In this document: piece after piece, positions 1-4,872 of the stretch | How positions within the stretch are numbered: position 1 is the stretch's first letter | Layout: every line of letters starts with the position of its first letter | Position numbers and translations under genes: made by a program | NCBI GenBank assembly: GCA_043101635.1 | Contig: JBICIE010000230.1 | Coordinates: forward strand, 1-8,503 | Direction: 5' to 3' | Origin: CAYMJK01 sp043101635 | GTDB lineage: Bacteria; Planctomycetota; Phycisphaerae; Phycisphaerales; UBA1924 | Length of the DNA: 8,503 nucleotides | The notes under the pieces: generated by a model | What the model saw: the letters and a program-made list of their open reading frames with translations, nothing else | Databases searched by the model: none | Told to the model about the DNA's origin: nothing

Positions 1-509
1 GTGAATGGGCGGGCCTTCCGGGGATCCACCGCATCCGGGTCCGGGCCCGGCGCCATGTGCAGGCCCGCCAGGTAGCTGTAGCTGAAGCCGTGCTCCCGGG
101 CGAGCGGCCTGGTAATAGAGAAGCCGCTACCGGGGGGGCGTTTGGGGCTGCCCGGATCGTTCGGACATAGGAACGGCGCTTGACCGTCCCGGAATCCGCC
201 GTCGTCGGCGCGAGGCGGCAAGGGAGCATCCATGTAGTCGTTCAGAAGCACATAGATCCGGGTGTACCCGATGTAGTTGTGATGGGGTGCGCTGTAGCCG
301 GGCGCTGCCGGCAGAATGCCCTGGTTGGCGCTGTCCACGTACATCTGGAGCGCCGGGCCGAACCCCTTCAGGTTGGACATGCACTTGGCCCGTCGGGCGG
401 TCGTCATGGCGCCGGCAAGAGCCGGCGCGAGGATACCGATCAGCAGACCGACGATGGCCACGACGACGATAAGCTCGATCAGCGTGAAGCCACAGCACCT
501 GGTGCGCAC
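1..509 (-). CDS. Pseudopilin / prepilin-type N-terminal cleavage-methylation domain protein (3' end beyond window)
   Basis: Reading from a GTG at 507-509 gives an open frame of 169 codons that leaves the window at its left edge, so the C-terminus is missing. The N-terminus is a textbook class III (prepilin) signal: a short basic leader (RTRCCG), cleavage expected after Gly7, then FTLIELIVVVAIVGLLIGIL, with the conserved Glu at mature position +5 and one hydrophobic helix. It is followed by ARRAKCMSNLKGFGPALQMY and, near residue 117, a CPNDP segment. This arrangement is typical of the very numerous planctomycete pseudopilins, which often carry an H-x9-DG motif near the C-terminus; that part lies outside the window. 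The family is processed by a PilD-type peptidase and inserted in the inner membrane, probably as part of a type II secretion-like pseudopilus. The GTG is supported by AAAGGAG at 517-523, seven bases upstream. It is the last visible gene of the minus-strand cassette. Confidence 0.9.
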   Translation of the reverse strand, partial: MRTRCCGFTLIELIVVVAIVGLLIGILAPALAGAMTTARRAKCMSNLKGFGPALQMYVDSANQGILPAAPGYSAPHHNYIGYTRIYVLLNDYMDAPLPPRADDGGFRDGQAPFLCPNDPGSPKRPPGSGFSITRPLAREHGFSYSYLAGLHMAPGPDPDAVDPRKARPF

Positions 510-516
510 GAGGTCA

Positions 517-523
517 CTCCTTT
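517..523 (-). promoter_or_regulatory. Ribosome binding site for the pseudopilin, overlapping the preceding stop codon
   Basis: On the minus strand, AAAGGAG lies seven bases before the GTG at 509. It shares bases with the TAA stop (522-524) of the upstream gene, giving TAAAGGAG. This decides the GTG start and suggests that ribosomes finishing the upstream gene reload on the pseudopilin. Confidence 0.75.
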
Positions 524-1055
524 ATCCGCCGCTCCGGGCAACTGGAGATCCCGATGCACGCTGTGCGACCAGAGGATTGCCATCATCGCAGAGCGCCAGG
601 ATCCGATCGCGAACATCGGGCCGCTCCGTGAGCTTTGCTTCCTCTGCACAGCCGATTGCGCAGATCACGATGCGCGGGTTGGTGTCCCAGAGCCGGCGGA
701 CGATACCAGCCTCGAGCACTTTGCGCGTCTCCGCTGTCATCTCGCTGTTCTTGCCAAGATGGGCAGCCATCACCGCGAGCGCCCAGCGCTGCACGACGAC
801 CTCGTCGCTCGCAGCGATCGACTCCTCAAGAAAAAGGGCGTCGTCTTCAGTCAGGTGCGACTGAGCTAAAATCGTGTTCACGATTCGGTCGCGCCGCCGA
901 TTTCCTTCCTCGCTGAGCTCTGGCGAAGCAGCGACCACCGGTCGTTTCCTGGCGCCACAGCTCTCGCAGGTGGAGCGGTAGATCACATAGCCGAACGACC
1001 CCGCCGAGATGAGCACCGCGGTCCCGACAACGAGTCGCTGCACTATCGACGACAT
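522..1055 (-). CDS. Membrane-anchored CxxC protein with HEAT-like C-terminal helices, function unknown
   Basis: This is a 177-residue protein that I cannot assign to a named family. Residues 1-26 look like a membrane anchor (QRLVVGTAVLISAGSFGYVI) with a basic residue before it. It is followed at once by a CxxC pair (Cys30 and Cys33, in STCESCG), so the pair should sit at the outer face of the membrane. A charged linker (45-60) leads to a helical region. Segments near 84-100, 125-140 and 157-167 (for example NPRIVICAIGCAEEAKL and DDGNPLVAQRAS) resemble HEAT-repeat helices; this is a visual judgement. The start at 1055 is chosen because AAAGGAG (1062-1068) lies six bases upstream. An in-frame extension to 1214 would lack such a site and would overlap the small gene before it. 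The first 13 bp overlap the end of the 41-residue gene; the stop lies 12 bp before the pseudopilin start. Confidence 0.72.
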   Translation of the reverse strand: MSSIVQRLVVGTAVLISAGSFGYVIYRSTCESCGARKRPVVAASPELSEEGNRRRDRIVNTILAQSHLTEDDALFLEESIAASDEVVVQRWALAVMAAHLGKNSEMTAETRKVLEAGIVRRLWDTNPRIVICAIGCAEEAKLTERPDVRDRILALCDDGNPLVAQRASGSPVARSGG

Positions 1056-1168
1056 CCCTTGCTCCTTTCGCGGCAGGCGTCGCAGGGGTCGGCGGCTCCG
1101 AGTGCCACTGTGGCAACACCAAGCACGCTCGCCAGAACTGCCGCGCCCATCAGCGTCAAACGCTCCAT
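1043..1168 (-). CDS. Small exported or anchored CxxC peptide (41 aa), function unknown
   Basis: The frame starting with ATG at 1166-1168 encodes 41 residues: a hydrophobic stretch (LTLMGAAVLASVLGVATVAL) followed by GAADPCDACRERSKGCRR. The hydrophobic part could be a signal peptide cut near LGA-A or an uncleaved anchor. Either way, a short tail with a CxxC pair (Cys29, Cys32) and a third Cys39 would lie outside the cytoplasm. GAAGGAG at 1175-1181 sits six bases upstream, which is the main evidence that it is translated. It overlaps the end of the MauE-like frame by 13 bp and the next gene by another 13 bp, so all three are probably translationally coupled. I recognise no family. The cysteines next to a membrane segment, repeated in the following gene, suggest a thiol-redox or metal-binding role, but this is inference. 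A gene this short could be missed by standard annotation. Confidence 0.6.
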   Translation of the reverse strand: MERLTLMGAAVLASVLGVATVALGAADPCDACRERSKGCRR

Positions 1169-1633
1169 GATCGGCTCCTTCTCTGAAAATGAACCAGCCG
1201 GAGATTCGCCGCACACGCGGCGGCGCATACTGCCATCAACCAGGAATTTGCTCCAACCATTGTGATCTCGCTCGAAGCCGATCCGAAGCAGGGGCATCTC
1301 CAACTGCTACCGGCGACGAGGGCCGCAAGATGCAGAACGGCGAAAAGTCCGAAGAGGGGCGCGGCGAAGGCGGCGGATCGCTGGGGCCGCGCGATTGCCA
1401 CAAGTCCTATCAAGTACCTCGATCGCAATGATCCCGCCCGTGATCGCGATCGCGGCTCGGCGCCCGACCACGAGTGATTCTTGCGCCCAATCAGCGACGG
1501 CGGAATATCCCACGATCTTCGCCAGCGCTGCGGCGACCAGGAGTGCCCCCGCCGCCCGGGCGACGGTTTCACTCAGCGCCTCGGGCGCCCGAGGGCGAAG
1601 GCGCTGAAAGCCGCTCGTGGCTGAACTGATCAT
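1156..1633 (-). pseudogene. MauE/DoxX-like redox-associated membrane protein, interrupted by a single-base frameshift
   Basis: Two adjacent minus-strand frames each hold half of a recognisable MauE/DoxX-type protein. The first, from ATG 1631-1633, encodes about 72 residues with a first helix (AAGALLVAAALAKIVGYS) and the start of a second (AIAITGGIIAIE). The other frame continues from 1416 with YLIGLVAIARPQRSAAF, a third helix (APLFGLFAVLHLAALVAG), the family-type CPCFG motif, and a fourth helix (SWLMAVCAAACAANLRLV), ending at 1156. Dropping one G at minus-strand 1417/1418 (GAG-G-TAC) joins them as IIAIEYLIGLV, giving about 158 residues with four helices, which fits the family. MauE-type proteins are inner-membrane partners in thiol-disulfide chemistry of exported proteins. 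The break may be a real mutation, an assembly error or, less likely, programmed frameshifting. No Shine-Dalgarno precedes 1633; the leader ORF ending in ATGA there may supply coupling. The start is uncertain. Confidence 0.72.
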
Positions 1634-1746
1634 CGCCCGGAGTCCCCGATCGCCCGAACGCCCGGAGGCCCGGAGGCCCGGAGGCCCGCAGTCCCGGAGG
1701 CCCGCAGTCCCGGAGTCGCTGATCTGGAAGACCCCATTCCCCACAT
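1630..1746 (-). CDS. Possible 38-codon leader ORF encoded largely by the octamer repeat
   Basis: An ATG at 1744-1746 opens a 38-codon frame (MWGMGSSRSATPGLRASG..., rich in Gly, Arg, Ala, Ser and Pro). Its TGA overlaps the ATG of the MauE-like gene as ATGA (1630-1633). The ATG lies at or beside the transcription start predicted from the promoter at 1754-1782, so translation would have to be leaderless. The peptide looks like translated repeat and has no family resemblance. Its possible role would be translational coupling to a downstream start that lacks its own ribosome binding site. It may simply be a chance frame. Confidence 0.25.
   Translation of the reverse strand: MWGMGSSRSATPGLRASGTAGLRASGPPGVRAIGDSGR
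1634..1722 (-). repeat. Octanucleotide tandem repeat array, consensus TCCGGGMC (minus strand)
   Basis: Read on the minus strand from 1722 to 1634, the sequence runs in steps of eight: TCCGGGAC (1707-1714), TGCGGGCC, TCCGGGAC, TGCGGGCC, TCCGGGCC twice, TCCGGGCG, TTCGGGCG (1651-1658). One nine-base unit (1642-1650) and a final TCCGGGCG (1634-1641) follow, directly touching the ATG at 1631-1633. The first unit at 1715-1722 is degenerate. The array therefore fills the space between the predicted promoter and the MauE-like start. Because 8 is not a multiple of 3, gain or loss of a unit would shift any frame read through it. Confidence 0.85.
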
Positions 1747-1753
1747 GCGGCCC

Positions 1754-1782
1754 AGACTACCGCGCGCGGCGCTGCGTGTCAA
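1754..1782 (-). promoter_or_regulatory. Predicted sigma70-type promoter for the minus-strand cassette
   Basis: On the minus strand there is a perfect TTGACA (1777-1782), a 17-bp spacer (1760-1776) and TAGTCT (1754-1759). The -10 keeps the T, A and final T of TATAAT. Transcription would begin near 1747 and run leftward through the octamer array into the MauE-like gene. The exact -35 and ideal spacing in a G+C-rich gap, correctly placed before an operon, make it a good candidate. The weak -10 is the main doubt. Confidence 0.6.
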
Positions 1783-1878
1783 GCGCCGTTTGGCGCCGCT
1801 GTGAGAACAAGGGCGCCGACGCATCGCCCGCCGGCGCAGACGCTCCGGGGCCGGATTCCCAGGCGTCATAATCCCGGG

Positions 1879-1898
1879 CGGCGCAACGGGTTGCGCCG
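1879..1898. other. Perfect 8-bp inverted repeat in the divergent intergenic region
   Basis: CGGCGCAA (1879-1886), a four-base loop CGGG, and TTGCGCCG (1891-1898) form a perfect hairpin, with a second G+C palindrome (CCGGCGCCGG, 1902-1911) just after it. It lies about 90 bp before the STAS gene start and about 95 bp upstream of the -35 of the opposite cassette. There is no T-run, so it is not a classical terminator; it could be an operator or a 5'-leader hairpin. The rest of the gap (1783-1984) shows no convincing plus-strand promoter. Confidence 0.35.
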
Positions 1899-1984
1899 AT
1901 TCCGGCGCCGGCCGGGCCAACATGAAAACCACCGGCTGTCCCCAGTCGTACAGACGGGCGTCATTTCTGGTAAGCTGGGGCGAT

Positions 1985-2338
1985 ATGCCGACCATCTGGT
2001 CCGACGACATCCTGATCGCCGATCTCGCTGACGAGCCGGCCCTCTCCGATGAGCTTGATCAGATCATCGAGCAGTCGCTGACGCCGCCGGACGGGCGCTA
2101 CCCGCACGTCGTGCTCAACTTCGGGCAGGTCAGTTACATCAACAGTTCCAACATCGCCCAGCTTCTGCGCCTGCGCAAGGACCTCGGCGGGCGCGGGCGC
2201 AAGCTCCAGATCTGCTCGCTCTCCGATGAGGTCTGGACGGTGATGCTGACGACGGGCCTCGACAAGGTGCTGAGCTTCAGCCCGGACACCATGACCGCGC
2301 TGGCGACGCTGCAGCTCGAGGATGAGGACGCGGCCTGA
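1985..2338 (+). CDS. STAS-domain protein (anti-sigma factor antagonist-like)
   Basis: This is a 117-residue single-domain protein, the usual length of SpoIIAA/RsbV-type STAS proteins. The fold signature is clear: VVLNFGQVSYINSSNIAQLLRLRKDLGGRGRKLQICSL read in parts (beta strand, the loop at 52-56, helix, then a KLQIC strand), followed by a VWTVMLTTGLDKVLSF helix region. In the family the loop is usually D-S-S-G with the first Ser phosphorylated by a partner kinase. Here it reads N-S-S-N (Asn53, Ser54, Ser55, Asn56), so the phosphoacceptor Ser is kept while its neighbours differ. Such proteins act as partner switches for sigma factors or other signalling complexes; no kinase or sigma factor gene is in the window. 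Start 1985 is preferred over in-frame ATG 1922, which would add 21 residues with no domain character. Both have poor ribosome binding sites. NnrE follows closely. Confidence 0.82.
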   Translation: MPTIWSDDILIADLADEPALSDELDQIIEQSLTPPDGRYPHVVLNFGQVSYINSSNIAQLLRLRKDLGGRGRKLQICSLSDEVWTVMLTTGLDKVLSFSPDTMTALATLQLEDEDAA

Positions 2339-2351
2339 GCGCCGCCGCCTG

Positions 2352-3065
2352 ATGACGCGCGAGATCTTCCAGGTGCGAGACGCCAGGATCGTTCCGGCGC
2401 CCGATGCGCCGATCGTCACGGCGGATGCCGCCCGGCGCATCGATGCGCTGTGCGCTGAGCGATATCACATCCCGTCGCTGTTGCTGATGGAGCAGGCCGC
2501 GGCGGGGCTCGAGGTCGTGGCCGTGGAGATGCTCGCCGGCGCAGGTGGTCCGGTCGTGATCCTCTGTGGCCCGGGTTCCAACGGCGGTGACGGGTTCGCG
2601 CTGGCGCGGCGGCTGCACAACCGGGGCCTCGAAGTGGGCCTCCGGGTTGCTCCCGGCGCCGGTAGCTCGGGCGACAGTCAGATCAACCGGCGCATCGCCG
2701 AGCAGATGGGCATCCCGATTGCCGCGGGCGTCCCGGGCGCCGGCGAGCACGCGCGGCTGATCGTCGATGCGCTGTTCGGCACGGGGCTGGGCCGTCCGGT
2801 CGAGGGGCCCGCGGCGGAGCTGATCGCGTGGGCCAACGGCGCCCGGCGCGCAGGGGCGCGCACGCTGGCGGTCGATGTGCCCAGCGGGATTAGCGCCGAG
2901 TCCGGGGAGGCGCTGGGCCAGGCGATCGAGGCGGATACGACGGTCACGTTCGTCGGGGTGAAGCCCGGGCTGCTGCGGGCCGCTGGCGCGGCGTGCGCCG
3001 GGCGGATCGTCATCGCGCCCATCGGCGCCCCGCGCGAACTTGAGCGGGAGGTCCTCGGCGGCTGA
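2352..3065 (+). CDS. nnrE: NAD(P)H-hydrate epimerase (YjeF N-terminal domain)
   Basis: The product epimerises the S and R forms of damaged NAD(P)H hydrate (NADHX/NADPHX) so that the partner dehydratase can restore NAD(P)H. The YjeF_N signatures are all present: CGPGSNGGDGFALAR (72-86), the Asp139 region DALFGTGLGRP, DVPSGI (175-180) and VKPG (203-206). At 237 residues it is the stand-alone epimerase. The ADP/ATP-dependent dehydratase domain (NnrD), often fused C-terminally in bacteria, is absent here and must be encoded elsewhere. Start 2352 lies 13 bases after the STAS stop but lacks a clear Shine-Dalgarno. An in-frame ATG at 2322 would add ten Arg-rich residues and overlap the STAS gene by 17 bp, and cannot be excluded. 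The role is cytoplasmic metabolite repair. Co-transcription with the STAS gene is likely. Confidence 0.9.
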   Translation: MTREIFQVRDARIVPAPDAPIVTADAARRIDALCAERYHIPSLLLMEQAAAGLEVVAVEMLAGAGGPVVILCGPGSNGGDGFALARRLHNRGLEVGLRVAPGAGSSGDSQINRRIAEQMGIPIAAGVPGAGEHARLIVDALFGTGLGRPVEGPAAELIAWANGARRAGARTLAVDVPSGISAESGEALGQAIEADTTVTFVGVKPGLLRAAGAACAGRIVIAPIGAPRELEREVLGG

Positions 3066-3073
3066 TTTGACGC

Positions 3074-3117
3074 GGCGGCGCCGCCGGCCTTGGATCCAGA
3101 GCCCGCCCGGCGCGGGC
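3074..3117 (+). promoter_or_regulatory. Two G+C hairpins in the nnrE-BFN intercistronic gap
   Basis: The 68-bp gap holds a 12-bp perfect palindrome, GGCGGCGCCGCC (3074-3085), and a hairpin, GCCCGC (3101-3106), loop CCGGC, GCGGGC (3112-3117). The second ends four bases before the GGAGGG ribosome binding site of the next gene. No T-tract follows, so it does not look like an intrinsic terminator. It may modulate translation or protect the processed mRNA end, or it may reflect base composition alone. Confidence 0.35.
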
Positions 3118-3133
3118 CTGCGGAGGGATCGCC

Positions 3134-3556
3134 ATGGCGGTTCGCATGGAACTGAGCCGCATCCTGATTCGCGAGCTCAACGACTTTCAGATCATCGAGC
3201 TGCGCGAGGTCGTCGATGATGAAGAGGGCGGGCGGGCCTTCCCCATCTCGATCGGCCTGCCCGAGGCTCAGGCGATCGAGCGCCGCCTCAGCGGCGTGGT
3301 CGTGAAACGGCCCCAGACCCATGACCTGCTGGCCAACGTGATCCAGACGCTCGGCGCCGAGCTTCAGTCGGTGACGGTGACCGACCTTGCCGACGGCACG
3401 TTCTACGCCACGCTCGATGTGCGCACCGCGGCCGACGAGTCCCTTCACATCGACGCCCGTCCCAGCGACGCGATCGCCCTGGGCATCGGCATCGGCGTGC
3501 CGATTTATGTCGAGGAGCACGTGCTCGAGGGCGTGCGCGATGGAGAACCGGATTGA
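3134..3556 (+). CDS. Bifunctional nuclease family protein (BFN / DUF151)
   Basis: This is a 140-residue protein covering the whole BFN/DUF151 domain. Family hallmarks in order are: FPISIGLPEAQAIERRL (37-52), RPQTHDLLANVI (59-70), the DLADGTFYATLDV strand pair (84-96), IDARPSDAIALGI (106-118) and VPIYVEEHVLEG (122-133). Plant and some bacterial members have been described as nucleases acting on both RNA and DNA; for most bacterial members the substrate is unproven, so a nuclease role here is inferred from family only. GGAGGG at 3122-3127 supports the ATG. The stop codon overlaps the TTG start of truD (TTGA), so the two are probably translationally coupled. Co-expression with a tRNA-modification enzyme hints at an RNA-related task. 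The C-terminus is short and acidic. Confidence 0.9.
   Translation: MAVRMELSRILIRELNDFQIIELREVVDDEEGGRAFPISIGLPEAQAIERRLSGVVVKRPQTHDLLANVIQTLGAELQSVTVTDLADGTFYATLDVRTAADESLHIDARPSDAIALGIGIGVPIYVEEHVLEGVRDGEPD
3542..3555 (+). promoter_or_regulatory. Ribosome binding site and TTG start of truD
   Basis: GGAG at 3542-3545 lies inside the last codons of the BFN gene, seven bases before TTG 3553-3555, whose last two bases form part of the BFN TGA. The spacing and overlap favour TTG as the real start. No ATG or GTG with a comparable site precedes the first TruD motif. Confidence 0.6.
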
Positions 3557-4872
3557 GTCGCGCTGCCGGCGGCGACCTTCCTGACCCCGCCGGCTTCGCT
3601 GACCCGTGCGCCCGGCCGCTGGTCACCGCGGACATCGAGGGCGTCGGCGGACGCATCAAGCAGCGCCCCGAGGACTTCCTGGTCGAGGAGATCCCGATCA
3701 CCCAGCCGTGCGGGTCGGGCGAGCACATCTGGATGCTGGTCGAGAAGCGCGACATGTCCACGTTGCACATGGCGCGCGTCGTCGCGCGGCACTTCAGCGT
3801 GCCGCTGCGCGATGTCGGCTGGGCCGGCCTCAAGGACCGGCGGGCCATCACGCGCCAGGTCATCTCCGTGCGCACGCCCGGGCGCAGACCGGAGGACTTT
3901 CCCCAGCTTCAGCACGACCAGATCGCCGTGCTCTGGGTCGATCTGCACGACCGCAAGCTGCGGCGCGGCCACCTGCGCGGCAACCGCTTTTCCATCCGCA
4001 TCCGCGATGTGCAACCCACCGGCGCCCTGATTGCCCAGCGCGCCCTGCAGCGCCTGCGAGTCAGCGGCCTGCCCGGTTTGATCGGCAGCCAGCGCTTCGG
4101 CGCTGCCGGCGTCAATCATCTCGTCGGCCGGGCCCTGCTTCGCGGCGAGTCGCAGCTGGTTCTGGATCTGCTGCTCGGCCCGCTGGAAGGGGGCGCAATT
4201 CACCCGGAGTCGCGCCGGCTCTACGCCGAGGGGCGCTACGCCGAGGCCCTCGAGGCGCTGCCGAAGGCGGCCCGCACCGAGCGCAGCGCGCTGGGCCCGC
4301 TCTCGCGCGGCGCCTCGGCGCAGAAGGCCGTCGGCGCCATCCCCGTTCCTGAGCGGCGCTTTCTGATCACCGCAGCGCAGTCGGCGGTCTTCAACGACCT
4401 GCTGCGGGCGCGCATGGACGACGGAAGCTGGGACCGCTGCGTCGAGGGCGATCTGGCTATGAAACTCGACGGGCGGGCCACTTTCGCCGTCACCGGCGCC
4501 GACATCGCCACGGGCGAACTCGATGCGCGGCTGGCCCGCTTCGAGATCAGCCCCACCGGCCCCATGTGGGGACCGCAGATGCAGCGGGCCACCGGCGCCG
4601 TCGACGCCATGGAACTCGAGGTCCTGGCCCGCTTCGGTCTTTCGCCCGAGGCGCTGGAGGCCTTCCCGGGCGCAGCCCGCGGCGACATCGAGGGCCAGCG
4701 CCGGCCGCTGCGCGTGCCCGTCGTGGATCCGGAGGTTGAAGGCGGCGTCGATGAGCACGGCGCGTTCATTCGCTGCGCCTTCGATCTGCCCCGAGGCAGC
4801 TTCGCCACAGAGGTCATGCGCGAGATCATGAAGCCCGCTGATGCCGCCGCACTGACCGGAGGAGACTTTTGA
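3553..4872 (+). CDS. truD: tRNA pseudouridine(13) synthase TruD
   Basis: The enzyme converts U13 of tRNA (tRNA-Glu in E. coli) to pseudouridine. The 439-residue length is somewhat above the E. coli enzyme. Motifs in order are: RPEDFLVEEIP (38-48); GWAGLKDRRAITRQ (89-102) with the presumed catalytic Asp95; LRGNRFSIRIR (141-151); GSQRFG (178-183); and the C-terminal conserved block GPMWGPQMQRATG through LRVPVVDPEVE and RGSFATEVMREIMKP. A TRUD insertion domain lies between roughly 200 and 370. One oddity is that the segment usually reading PNYFGxQRFG is PGLIGSQRFG, so the usual Asn-Tyr-Phe is Gly-Leu-Ile, although RFG and Asp95 are intact. The N-terminal 25 residues are a non-conserved extension. 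The TTG start overlaps the preceding stop, and the gene's own TGA overlaps the next ATG by one base. Confidence 0.95.
   Translation: MSRAAGGDLPDPAGFADPCARPLVTADIEGVGGRIKQRPEDFLVEEIPITQPCGSGEHIWMLVEKRDMSTLHMARVVARHFSVPLRDVGWAGLKDRRAITRQVISVRTPGRRPEDFPQLQHDQIAVLWVDLHDRKLRRGHLRGNRFSIRIRDVQPTGALIAQRALQRLRVSGLPGLIGSQRFGAAGVNHLVGRALLRGESQLVLDLLLGPLEGGAIHPESRRLYAEGRYAEALEALPKAARTERSALGPLSRGASAQKAVGAIPVPERRFLITAAQSAVFNDLLRARMDDGSWDRCVEGDLAMKLDGRATFAVTGADIATGELDARLARFEISPTGPMWGPQMQRATGAVDAMELEVLARFGLSPEALEAFPGAARGDIEGQRRPLRVPVVDPEVEGGVDEHGAFIRCAFDLPRGSFATEVMREIMKPADAAALTGGDF

Noticed and set aside
127..498. 123-codon minus-strand frame
   Set aside because: It is a shifted frame of the pseudopilin gene. 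The real frame uses a GTG at 509 and shows the FTLIE prepilin signature.
180..869. 229-codon plus-strand frame over the left cassette
   Set aside because: It lies antisense to the pseudopilin and the CxxC/HEAT-like gene, both of which have family features or strong ribosome binding sites; the product is low-complexity.
1634..1722. Repeat array as CRISPR
   Set aside because: Units are eight bases with no spacers, so this is a simple tandem repeat.
1307..1744. Start of the MauE-like gene at GTG 1744
   Set aside because: It would put the repeat array into the N-terminus as non-membrane low-complexity sequence and would begin within a few bases of the predicted transcription start; ATG 1633 is preferred, though not proven.
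3101..3117. Hairpin before the BFN gene as an intrinsic terminator
   Set aside because: No T-tract follows and a ribosome binding site begins four bases later.
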